Assembly (NCBI GenBank): GCA_964487555.1
Contig: CAZART010000018.1
Coordinates: 1 to 57,828, forward strand
DNA from: CAZART01 sp964487555
GTDB taxonomy: Bacteria > Bacteroidota > Rhodothermia > Rhodothermales > VXPQ01
Direction of reading: 5' to 3'
DNA: 57,828 bases
This document shows positions 18,009 through 25,754 of this stretch, piece after piece (the first letter of the stretch is position 1; each line of letters begins with the position of its first letter). Below the pieces are notes generated by a model that made no database searches, was not told the DNA's origin, and worked only from the letters and a program-made list of their open reading frames with translations. The position numbers and the translations under genes were made by a program.

Positions 18009-18632
18009 TCAGTGGTCGATCGGCGTATTTCGCACGGGAGCGGCCTCCGATGTACCGTCTCCTCTCGGCCGGGTGGCGGCTTCTTCTCCCGAGCGGCGCT
18101 CTTCTTCTTCGAGCATGAGCATGCTCTGCAGCTCCTTGACATTCAAGCTCGCCGTAAAAAAATCGATCGCCGTTTTCACGGCAAATCCCAGAGCCGTCTT
18201 AAGCGTAAGGTCACCGAGCTGCCGCAGGAAGCCGGCGCGCTCTCCGACGTGCTGATCTCCGGTCTCCGGCGCATAGATGATTACGGGCACGCGACGGTGA
18301 AGAGACTTTCTGACCACGTCGTCGGGATCTTTTCCTCGGCGAAGTCCCTTCCCCACCTCGTCCGCTACGGCGGTAATGTAGCCCTCCACGAGTGCCTGGT
18401 GGGCGGGCGGGATCGCCGATTTTTTCTTCCGGCCGCTGAAAATGAGACCTACGACGACGCCGGCGGCGACGGCTGCACCTACGCCGAGCCAAGGATTCTT
18501 TCGGATGGCGGCTCTGACCGCAGCCGGTGTCGACACAATCTCGCCTTCGAGACCGTCGATGCGCCGCTTGATCTGCTCTTCCTTCGAGGCCAGCTGGCGT
18601 TCGATGCTTATTTTATGCGTCTCCTTCTCCAT
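18009..18632 (-). CDS. Membrane-anchored hypothetical protein (DUF883-like pattern)
   Basis: The 207-residue protein begins with a charged helix (MEKETHKISIERQLASKEEQ), then the signature-like NPWLGVGAAVAAGVVVGLIF single membrane segment (about residues 46-66) and a basic stop-transfer GRKKK. The soluble part to the C-terminus has no domain I recognise and ends in an acidic/Glu-rich, low-complexity tail. The RKNPWLGVG-type membrane stretch resembles DUF883/ElaB-YqjD proteins, which anchor to the inner membrane and are linked to stationary phase in enterobacteria. It is 46 bp downstream of the Holin-X-like gene. Function is unknown. Confidence 0.7.
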   Translation of the reverse strand: MEKETHKISIERQLASKEEQIKRRIDGLEGEIVSTPAAVRAAIRKNPWLGVGAAVAAGVVVGLIFSGRKKKSAIPPAHQALVEGYITAVADEVGKGLRRGKDPDDVVRKSLHRRVPVIIYAPETGDQHVGERAGFLRQLGDLTLKTALGFAVKTAIDFFTASLNVKELQSMLMLEEEERRSGEEAATRPRGDGTSEAAPVRNTPIDH

Positions 18633-18678
18633 GTGGGATGGATCGATTCTATCGAAGTATTAGAGGGGCGGTCGTGTT

Positions 18679-19119
18679 CTACGAAGTGGCCGCCGGTTCG
18701 CCGTTGGCTGCGAACAGGGGGGCGTCTTCTTCCTCGTGTTCGCGACGTTTCTCGAGCCGTTTCTTGCGAACCTGAAGCGCACCTGTAATCACGGCAAAAA
18801 GAAGCGTCACGGACAGAAAACCCCACGCCGGGTGGCCGAGCCACCATCCCAGAAAGAGCGCTAGCGTTACCAGCGCAAAGAACCCGGCGATCGCACCGGC
18901 TACAAAGGGCGCTATCTTGACGACGGCTTGGTTGACCTTGCTCTCGATCTTCTCCTGGATTTCGGCCTGAAAAAGCTTCAGCCGCAGCTCAACCCACGAG
19001 GTAAAGTCGGCGAAAAGGCCTTTCGTCTGTTCGCTGATGCGCTCGACCTTGTTCCGTCCGCTCGGCAGCTGCCGATCCGGCTGAGCCGCTTGCCGGGTAT
19101 GCTCTGGTAGTGCCTCCAT
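18679..19119 (-). CDS. Phage-holin-superfamily-like (Holin-X/DUF1469 type) membrane protein
   Basis: The 146-residue protein has a polar N-terminus, a charged amphipathic region (WVELRLKLFQAEIQEKIESK), two adjacent membrane segments (IAPFVAGAIAGFFALVTLAL and HPAWGFLSVTLLFAVITGAL) and a basic Arg/Lys-rich tail. The pattern fits the putative Holin-X proteins common in chromosomes with no phage around. It is the head of a run with the DUF883-like gene. There is no sign of lysis partners, so a phage holin role is unlikely. Confidence 0.75.
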   Translation of the reverse strand: MEALPEHTRQAAQPDRQLPSGRNKVERISEQTKGLFADFTSWVELRLKLFQAEIQEKIESKVNQAVVKIAPFVAGAIAGFFALVTLALFLGWWLGHPAWGFLSVTLLFAVITGALQVRKKRLEKRREHEEEDAPLFAANGEPAATS

Positions 19120-19283
19120 TCAGTCGTCGCGTTGAAGTTGGAGTGGCTTTGCTCGTCTTACTGGCGAAAGGGCGGCGATGTGCGCCCGTGCATGAGGATT
19201 TTACACAAGAGTACACTTTTTTCACACCGGCGTCTACATTGGAGACGTTTCATAGAAGTTTGCCGACAACATCAGTTTGCACG

Positions 19284-19565
19284 ATGCCCAAAATTCAGGT
19301 GTCTCCGACCCCAAATCCGGATTCTTTCAAATTTACGCTGAATAAAGGTCATTTTATTGAATCGGGGATGGAGTCGTTCAATACTCCTGAGGAAGCGGAC
19401 GCCCATCCGCTCGGAAGCCGCCTATTTTCGTTGCCGGGCGTGGCCAACGTGTTCATTCTTCCGCAGTTCGTGACGATCACAAAGCATCCTGCCGAGGACT
19501 GGGATCTGCTCGTGCCGAAGATTGAGCGCGCGATCAACGCCTATTTTGATGAGGCGCCGGCCTGA
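19284..19565 (+). CDS. NifU N-terminal (Nfu_N) domain protein
   Basis: The start at 19284 (MPKIQVSPTPNPDSFKFTLN) gives a 93-residue protein that matches the Nfu_N domain throughout (PNPDSFKFTLN, HPLGSRLFSLPGVANVFIL, FVTITKHPAEDWD). In full Nfu proteins this domain precedes the cluster-binding CxxC domain, absent here. It may therefore act as a small accessory in iron-sulfur cluster assembly; this is inference. An in-frame upstream start exists but gives no recognisable extension. It converges with the acyl-CoA reductase gene. Confidence 0.88.
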   Translation: MPKIQVSPTPNPDSFKFTLNKGHFIESGMESFNTPEEADAHPLGSRLFSLPGVANVFILPQFVTITKHPAEDWDLLVPKIERAINAYFDEAPA

Positions 19566-19568
19566 GCG

Positions 19569-20624
19569 CTATTTGAGCTCTGTGAGGAACGCCATCACGT
19601 CGACGCCGTCCGGGCGCCAGTCGAGCGGCGGCCGCTGCGCCTCACCTAGCGTAACGAGCGGGATGTCGCCTTCCAGCCGTGGTCGCAGCTCCTCACGCGC
19701 GCATACGATCTGTATCTCGTCCCGATGTTCGGCGAGCCAGCCTGCCACCGCGTCGATGTCCGAGTACTCCGACCAGCGCACGTGTCCCGGCTTCATCGGC
19801 TCGGGATCTCCCTTGCTCAGCAGGAATTCGAGACCGTCCCCATACCCATGCGGCACGTTAACCGCCTCGAGAAAAGCCCGCTGCATCTTGAGACGCCCCG
19901 GCGTGGCTGGATGAGCGGGGAAAACGCCTCTAAACCGGGCGAATGCTTCGAGCACGTCATCCGGAGCACGTCCCTCCGGGGCCCAGATCACGGCGACATT
20001 CCTGCAGCCAAAGCCTTCATGAAGCAGCGCATCCTCCGCCAGTCGTTCGAGCTCCTCTTCGGATTCTCGCCCGTCAATCACACCTACAGAGAAGCGATGA
20101 CCGCGTAGGAGGCGGTTTTCACGTGGGATGCCGTGCCGCTCGCACTCCTCGTTCACCCACGCCGCCGTCGCATCGGATCCTGTCGCGATCACGGCATCGG
20201 CTCCGGCGAAAAGCTCGTCCGCTGCGACAAATTCGGCAGGGAGAACGGTCGCGACCTTCGCCAGATCACGCGCAAAGCCCCTCATCAGGGCGGGCGACCG
20301 GGAGGATACGGATCCGAGATAGCGGTGTCCGGACAAGATGACGGCGAGAAAATCCTGCAGCTCAACAAAGGGCACGTTTCCGGCGTTCAAAACGCCGACG
20401 ATTCGAGGCTCGCGGGCGGAGCTCGCGGGCGACCACGTCCTGAGCGCCACTTCGGTGAGCAGCGCCATCTGCTGGTTTGCGGCGTATGCTATCGCTTCCG
20501 TGGTAAACGATTCGGACTTCTTAACCGTCTCCTCCACAGCGCTTTTTCGGGGGGCGTAATCCGGGTCCCGCCAGGCCGCGGCCGTTTGCACCAGCGATCC
20601 TATCAGTCGCTCACGTTCAGACAT
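19569..20624 (-). CDS. LuxC-like acyl-CoA reductase
   Basis: The start at 20624 (MSERERLIGSLVQTAAAW) is chosen because the longer frame upstream lies inside the LuxE-like gene. The 351-residue protein resembles the LuxC-type acyl-CoA reductases common in Bacteroidota (IVGVLNAGNVPFVELQDFLAVILSGHRYLG, ADAVIATGSDATAAW, LHEGFGCRNVAVIWAP with the likely catalytic Cys, GLEFLLSKGDPEP). It would reduce an acyl group to an aldehyde with NAD(P)H. It overlaps the upstream LuxE-like gene by 8 bp, so the two are coupled. No luciferase genes are present. Confidence 0.85.
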   Translation of the reverse strand: MSERERLIGSLVQTAAAWRDPDYAPRKSAVEETVKKSESFTTEAIAYAANQQMALLTEVALRTWSPASSAREPRIVGVLNAGNVPFVELQDFLAVILSGHRYLGSVSSRSPALMRGFARDLAKVATVLPAEFVAADELFAGADAVIATGSDATAAWVNEECERHGIPRENRLLRGHRFSVGVIDGRESEEELERLAEDALLHEGFGCRNVAVIWAPEGRAPDDVLEAFARFRGVFPAHPATPGRLKMQRAFLEAVNVPHGYGDGLEFLLSKGDPEPMKPGHVRWSEYSDIDAVAGWLAEHRDEIQIVCAREELRPRLEGDIPLVTLGEAQRPPLDWRPDGVDVMAFLTELK

Positions 20625-21624
20625 TTTCCAGAAGGAAATTGCATCCGCGGAGCTCGGCGTCGGTGATGCGGCCGAGGATTTCGAATCCGTCCGGAAGCTG
20701 AACGGCGCGGTCTTCGGTGAGGACGAATGAGCACGAATAGAGGTTAGCGAGATCCACGATCGCGAGGACGCCTGACCGGCCGTGCGGCACCTCACGCGCG
20801 GGATCCGAAGGATCCACAACGTAGGCCCGCATCCACGGAGGTGGTATGAAGGTTTCACCACCTCGTGTGTAGCATTGACTCATGAGCTCACACATCCCGT
20901 ACTCGCTTAGAACGTGATCGCGCGGTACTCCGAAACCCTCCGCCAGGAGGGCGTGCAGATCGAACCGTGAGATCTCGCGGCGGTGGGTTTTCATACCGCC
21001 GGTCTCTAGAACTACCGCGCCGGCCGGAAGCTTAAACCGCCGCTCGGCCACGAGATCCAGAAGCCCGAATGCGGCTCCGAAAAGCATCAGTCGATTCCCG
21101 TCATGGAGCGTAGCCTCGATGGCCGCCTCCAGCGGTTCGGTGTTATGCAGCATAAATCCGCTGCCCTCCGCACCGAAGGTCTCTATGAGGTGTCCGACCA
21201 TATACACCAGCGACGAATCGGTTGCGTACTCAGGCAGATGGGCCACGAGCCGCCAGGGTTCGCTGCCGAACGCGTGCCGAAAACCCGCCGTGATCGCCCG
21301 TTCGTAAATCCGTACGTCACGCACATAGTGCCGGCTCCGGCCTCGCTGTCCGGTGGCGCTGCTCACGAATACGGCATCGGCCTCCGCGGGTTCGAACGTC
21401 GTAACGGCGGCGCGCTTGAAGGCTTCGACCGGAAGGAAGGGCGCACGATGCGGGGCGAACTCAGAGTGGTTTTGTCGGTCGGAAAGCAGTTGGCCGCAAT
21501 AACGGCTATAGGCCGGGTTCTCCGCCCGTTGAAACGCAAAAACCGCCCCGGCCATCTCGTCGAAACGGCCGGAACGGTCCCCTATTAGGTCTACGAAGCG
21601 ATCGACTACAGCCTCTATCGTCAC
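20617..21624 (-). CDS. LuxE/PaaK-family acyltransferase (acyl-protein synthetase-like)
   Basis: GTG at 21624 is chosen: it has a purine-rich stretch just before it and lies 28 bp after the redoxin stop; the frame stays open farther upstream. The ~335-residue protein shows the LuxE adenylating pattern (FVSSATGQRGRSRHYVRD, VYMVGHLIETFGAEGSGFML, LPAGAVVLETGGMKTHRREI, LSEYGMCELMSQCYTRGG). LuxE activates fatty acids and hands the acyl group to LuxC. Together with the overlapping LuxC-like gene this suggests a fatty-acid or carboxylate to aldehyde pathway of unknown product. Confidence 0.83.
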   Translation of the reverse strand: MTIEAVVDRFVDLIGDRSGRFDEMAGAVFAFQRAENPAYSRYCGQLLSDRQNHSEFAPHRAPFLPVEAFKRAAVTTFEPAEADAVFVSSATGQRGRSRHYVRDVRIYERAITAGFRHAFGSEPWRLVAHLPEYATDSSLVYMVGHLIETFGAEGSGFMLHNTEPLEAAIEATLHDGNRLMLFGAAFGLLDLVAERRFKLPAGAVVLETGGMKTHRREISRFDLHALLAEGFGVPRDHVLSEYGMCELMSQCYTRGGETFIPPPWMRAYVVDPSDPAREVPHGRSGVLAIVDLANLYSCSFVLTEDRAVQLPDGFEILGRITDAELRGCNFLLENV

Positions 21625-21652
21625 CCGGTCCTGCCCTATGATCCGACCTATC

Positions 21653-22288
21653 TCAGTTGGAGAACTTAATCGTACAGCCGAACGCCTTTGTCCTCGGAAC
21701 CGGCACGCCCGAGCCGCCAAGCACGGCGTCCAGCGCCTGACGCAAGTAATGCTCCTTTACGTTAGACGGATCCCCGGGGCTGTCGTCAATCGTTCCAACG
21801 TAGACGAGCGACGCGTCCGCACCGAATACGTATACATGTGGTGTACGCTGTGCGCCGAATGCGTTGGCTACGTCTGATGCAGGATCGGTCAAGTACGCGA
21901 GTCCGGAGGGATAACCGGCGGTGCTGAACCGCTCGGCGCCCGCCGCAGCGGCCTCCTGCGGATACGCATCGGGATTGTTGGAATTGATCAGCACAAAACC
22001 GATCCCCCGTTCGCCGTAATCGTTTACGAGCGCGGTGATCCGGCCCTCATATTTCTCCACCCACGGGCACTGATTGCTCCAGAAAACGACGACGGTCCCA
22101 GCTTCGCCCTGAAGACCGGCCAGCGTGGCTTGTCCACCGTTTACGCGGCTCAGCTGCACCGACGTCGACGGCATCTCCGATCCAAGTGGAATCTCCTCGG
22201 GCGATTGTGCGTGAACCGTTCCAGCGACCAGAACGGAAGCCGCAAGTGTCCATGTTACTAGGCAGGCTCTCGTAAGCAAGGTCTTCAT
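21653..22288 (-). CDS. Periplasmic thioredoxin-like/redoxin protein
   Basis: The 211-residue protein has a signal peptide (MKTLLTRACLVTWTLAASVL... ending at HAQ) and a redoxin fold: VVVFWSNQCPWVEKY, GIGFVLINSNNPDAYPQEAA, YLTDPASDVANAFGAQRTPHVYVF and VYVGTIDDSPGDP. The active-site region is CPW with one cysteine, not CxxC, similar to peroxiredoxin/AhpC-TSA-like members of this family. It should act outside the inner membrane. It is upstream of the LuxE/LuxC pair on the same strand and immediately downstream of a decayed thioredoxin-like pseudogene. Confidence 0.85.
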   Translation of the reverse strand: MKTLLTRACLVTWTLAASVLVAGTVHAQSPEEIPLGSEMPSTSVQLSRVNGGQATLAGLQGEAGTVVVFWSNQCPWVEKYEGRITALVNDYGERGIGFVLINSNNPDAYPQEAAAAGAERFSTAGYPSGLAYLTDPASDVANAFGAQRTPHVYVFGADASLVYVGTIDDSPGDPSNVKEHYLRQALDAVLGGSGVPVPRTKAFGCTIKFSN

Positions 22289-22308
22289 CTATCGTTTTCC
22301 TCTTTCGT

Positions 22309-22621
22309 TCATGGTCGCTCTGACGTCTCGCCGAGCGCGCGGTAGACACACTCCTTTGCGAGCTATTTGACGTCCTACCCTTCCAGAACGCAACGACCGT
22401 GCCGTTCGCATCGAATAGCGCCGTGCGCCGGACCATTCATTTCCGAACGCCTCAATGACGGCCGCGTGGCCGCCAGATATCAGATAAGACGGTTCGGAAA
22501 CGCCGTGCTCGGCCAGGAACTGGCGAGCTTCGGGGGCACGCTCGGGATCGTCTGAAAACGCCCACAGCTCGCAGTATCGCAAAACGCCTTCGTTATAAAG
22601 TATGAAGGGCGTACTTAAGAA
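22309..22621 (-). pseudogene. Decayed thioredoxin-like (TlpA-type) gene with frameshifts and stop
   Basis: Minus-strand pieces of one thioredoxin-like protein occur in three frames. The first piece reads WAFSDDPERAPEARQFLAEH and SYLISGGHAAVIEAFGNEW. After about 22425-22430 the homologous continuation TALFDANGTVVAFWKG is in another frame. After about 22370-22377 a plausible C-terminus (LAKECVYRALGETSERP) is in the third frame, interrupted by a TAG at 22363-22365 and ending with TGA at 22309-22311. The N-terminal half with the CxxC active site is missing; only ~85-135 bp separate it from the kinase gene. Several lesions argue for real decay, not a single sequencing error. Family assignment is by eye. 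Confidence 0.6.
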
Positions 22622-22757
22622 GATGCCGTCTGTTTCCCTGTGCCGCTGCCGCCGGTAGCTCCCTGCGTGCAAGAAACGGCACGTCTAGCTCAGAAAAGGG
22701 GCGTCGAGATCAACCGAAGCGCAGTTGCGACGCTACTTTAAGCGTCGTCCACTCAGT

Positions 22758-24785
22758 TTATTGAGCGAGTGCTTCTCGCGCCTCACCTGTGTGGGTGTAA
22801 AGCGCGTTTAGCAAATCCAATTTACGCAGAGGCTTAGCGACACAATCATCCCACCCTTGCCGCATAAAGGTGATTTTTCGGCCCGGAAGGCGCTGATGAT
22901 CGATCAGAATGCAAGGAACCGCCTCCAGTCCCAGTATCTCGTGAACGGCAGCAAGAAGATGCTGCGCCTCAAGGTCGGGCTGGATCCGACCATCGATAAG
23001 AACGACGTCGTAGCTTCCGTCGGCCGCGCGCGCCGAGAGTTCCTCCAGTGAGTGAACGGCCTCGAACGTGAAATACTCGCTCAGCATATGGCCGATCATG
23101 CGATGCGTTTCACGTTGCGGATCGGCTACAATGACGCGAGATTTCCAGCCACCGCGCCGTCGCAATTCGGGCTCGACCAGGGGAAGCCGCACGACGAATG
23201 AGCTTCCGGCGCCCTTCTGGCTATGAACGCGGATTTCCCCGTCCATCATCGCCAGAAGCCGCTTCGTCACGGCCAGTCCGAGCCCGACTCCTTCGAAGGA
23301 GCGATCCGTCCCGGAATCCTCCTGGCTGAACGCTTCGAAAACATCGTCCTTGGCGTCAGCTTCGATCCCGACACCGGTGTCCATTACGCGGAGATATGCG
23401 AACTCGTAGCTGGCGGAGACATCGAGAAGGATACCACCGTCTGTCGTAAACTTGATCGCATTATCAACCAGATTGCGAAGACTTCGATAGAGCGCGCTAC
23501 GATCAGCACGCACCAGAATCTCCGGCTGAGCCACGTTCACACGAAGGAACAGCCCTCGGCGGTCTACTACCGACTGAAGCGAGCGAAGCACTTCTTGAAC
23601 CTCCTCCGAGAGATTTACAATCTCGGGCCGATTTTCGACGCTTTCAGATTGCAGTCCGGCGAGATCCAGCATCTCGTTGAGCGTTTCGGCAAGTCGATGT
23701 CCGCTCTCCTCTATATTAGACAGGAACTCACGGACGTCTTCCGGTACGTCCGATTGGAGCATCTGCGCCGTCCCAATGATGCCCGCGAGCGGTGTACGAA
23801 TTTCGTGGCTAACGTTTTGCAGCAATGCCTCCTTCAGCCGAGCGGTCTTCTGCACCTCTTCCCTCGCATCCTCGAGATCGGCCCGGCAGCGCACCAGCTC
23901 GCTTAAGTCGACGCCGAATCCAAGCACCATCGAGACGTCTCCCTTATGATCCACGAAGGGACAATATCGCCACGCCAGGCGCCGTTCCTCACCGCCGACG
24001 GGGACGTTTTCCTCGAAATAGATCGTTTCTTTCCGGTCGACGGCCTCCATCCGGTGCGCCCGGCGTCGGAGTGCCAATTCGAGGTGTAGGCCGAACTCCT
24101 TGCAGTAGTCGAAATCCGTTCGGCCGATCAACCACTGACGGCGGTGTTCATCCGCGATGAAGGAGGAGCTCAGGTACTGATAGCGTCCGTCGGGCGTGAG
24201 AATGGTGACCTCGACCGGCAGATTCCGGATGAGGTGATCGAGAAATGTTTCGTACTGCTCGATCTGGCGCCGCGTTGCCGTGACGTCATGAAGCGACCAC
24301 ACGACGCGATCGCCCGTGCGGCCCTGGCGGCGCACTCCACGCAGGTGCCAGTACGTCCCGACCTCATCATCGGGCAAGTGTACTATGATCGGATACGTCG
24401 AGTCCTCCTCAATCGTCGACGCGAGCTTCTCATAGCTGAGCTCATCCTCGGTCTCAATCACAGAGAGCAGATGCTGGCTTCGCCGCGCCCCTCGGACAAT
24501 TCCGAGCTCGCTTCTTGCGGCGGCATTGCCTTCGATGATCCGTCCTTCCGCATCCGTCACGACGACAGGGTTGGAAATGGTGTCGAAGAAGAATTGCCAG
24601 CGCGCGGAATCGCGCTTCCACAGACCTGCTTTCCGCCAGGAAATCCAGGCGAGGAGAGCAAGAATGAATGCGATTGCGGCGAGAGCCAGGGAGAAAGTAG
24701 TCACGTTCTGCCACACCGCCGCCATAAAGAGATACACGCCGCCGACTCCAATCATGCGGTACACCTTCACCAGCCGATAGAACAC
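22758..24785 (-). CDS. Hybrid sensor histidine kinase with two PAS domains and degenerate receiver
   Basis: The 675-residue protein has N-terminal hydrophobic segments (residues ~12-50), PAS-like domains (~62-175 and ~180-300), then the H-box NVSHEIRTPLAGIIG with His327, N-box LVDNAIKFT, and G-boxes MDTGVGIEADAKDD and GVGLGLAVTKRLLAMMDG. The C-terminal ~125 residues are a receiver (VIVADPQRE, DVVLIDGRI with Asp598, VAKPLRKLDLL). The receiver lost one acid of the usual DD pair and the conserved Thr/Ser, so it may not be a normal phosphoacceptor. It is divergent from an OmpR-type response regulator 209 bp away, its likely partner. Start could also be M11. Confidence 0.92.
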   Translation of the reverse strand: MFYRLVKVYRMIGVGGVYLFMAAVWQNVTTFSLALAAIAFILALLAWISWRKAGLWKRDSARWQFFFDTISNPVVVTDAEGRIIEGNAAARSELGIVRGARRSQHLLSVIETEDELSYEKLASTIEEDSTYPIIVHLPDDEVGTYWHLRGVRRQGRTGDRVVWSLHDVTATRRQIEQYETFLDHLIRNLPVEVTILTPDGRYQYLSSSFIADEHRRQWLIGRTDFDYCKEFGLHLELALRRRAHRMEAVDRKETIYFEENVPVGGEERRLAWRYCPFVDHKGDVSMVLGFGVDLSELVRCRADLEDAREEVQKTARLKEALLQNVSHEIRTPLAGIIGTAQMLQSDVPEDVREFLSNIEESGHRLAETLNEMLDLAGLQSESVENRPEIVNLSEEVQEVLRSLQSVVDRRGLFLRVNVAQPEILVRADRSALYRSLRNLVDNAIKFTTDGGILLDVSASYEFAYLRVMDTGVGIEADAKDDVFEAFSQEDSGTDRSFEGVGLGLAVTKRLLAMMDGEIRVHSQKGAGSSFVVRLPLVEPELRRRGGWKSRVIVADPQRETHRMIGHMLSEYFTFEAVHSLEELSARAADGSYDVVLIDGRIQPDLEAQHLLAAVHEILGLEAVPCILIDHQRLPGRKITFMRQGWDDCVAKPLRKLDLLNALYTHTGEAREALAQ

Positions 24786-24994
24786 GGAAAGTCATCGGGG
24801 GTATCGGCCACGGCACGACGGACCTTAAGCGGCGGCCGCATTCAATGGATCGGAAGGTGTTCCGATTAGGGGATTCCCCCAGGGAGGCCGGGAGAAGCCT
24901 GAGTACCAAATGAGGAGGCAGCCTCTCGAAAGATTGGCCCTTGATCGCCTACGTTACATACTGAAGGTATGGATGCGGATAGGCACACCACAAA

Positions 24995-25717
24995 ATGGAG
25001 ACGGAAATGGAGATTAGGAAAACGAACGGCGATTACCGCGTATTTCTGGTGGAGGACGACGCCGACATGCAACGCGCGCTCCAGGATTACCTCGCGATGC
25101 AGGGCTACGACACGTCATCCAGTATGGACGGCGAACATGCGATCGAAACCCTGAAGACGGACGTCCGATTCGATCTCATTCTCCTTGACGTCATGTTGCC
25201 GAAGAAAAATGGATTCGAAATTCTACGCGAGGCACGCGGAATGGGAATCAAGACGCCCATCGTGATGTTGACGGCGAAGAATGCGCACGATGACATCGTG
25301 AAGGGCTTCGCTCTGGGGGCCGACGACTACGTGCCCAAGCCCTTTTCGGCGGACGTGCTTGAGGCACGGATACGAGCTATTCTGTCGCGGACCAAGTCGC
25401 CGGCCGAAAAGCCGATGGACGTGCACCGCTTCGGTGGCATCGAGGTCAACTTCTCGTCAAATGAGGCCTATCGAGATGGCGAAAGCATCTCCTTCACGGC
25501 TCTCGAATTCGAGCTCTTGCGATATTTGCTGGTGAAGAAGGGACAACTGGTAAGCCGAAACGAGCTTCTACGGGACGTATGGGGTCTTCCGGATACTGTC
25601 GATACGCGAACGGTCGATCGACACATCGCCTCGCTCCGCAAGAAGATCGAACCGAATCGCAACGAACCGTGCCACATTCTTACCGTCTACGGTCGCGGAT
25701 ATCGCTTTCAGCTCTAG
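24995..25717 (+). CDS. OmpR-family response regulator
   Basis: The 240-residue protein has a receiver domain with acidic VEDD, phosphoacceptor Asp65 in LILLDVMLPKK, VMLTAKN with the conserved Thr, and DDYVPKPFS with the Lys. A winged-helix DNA-binding domain follows (FTALEFELLRYLLVKKGQLV, TVDRHIASLRKKIEP, HILTVYGRGYRFQL). It should bind DNA when phosphorylated, presumably by the divergent kinase at 22758-24785. The start M1 or M5 is uncertain. A CATAC-N5-GTATG inverted repeat lies 24 bp upstream of the start and may be its own binding site. Confidence 0.95.
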   Translation: METEMEIRKTNGDYRVFLVEDDADMQRALQDYLAMQGYDTSSSMDGEHAIETLKTDVRFDLILLDVMLPKKNGFEILREARGMGIKTPIVMLTAKNAHDDIVKGFALGADDYVPKPFSADVLEARIRAILSRTKSPAEKPMDVHRFGGIEVNFSSNEAYRDGESISFTALEFELLRYLLVKKGQLVSRNELLRDVWGLPDTVDTRTVDRHIASLRKKIEPNRNEPCHILTVYGRGYRFQL

Positions 25718-25754
25718 CTATCCGAACGCGTAGATCCACCGGAGCAGCCGGACG

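Noticed and set aside
18679..19119. Holin-like gene considered as a prophage marker
   Set aside because: No lysin, tail, capsid or integrase genes nearby; the Holin-X pattern is common in chromosomes.
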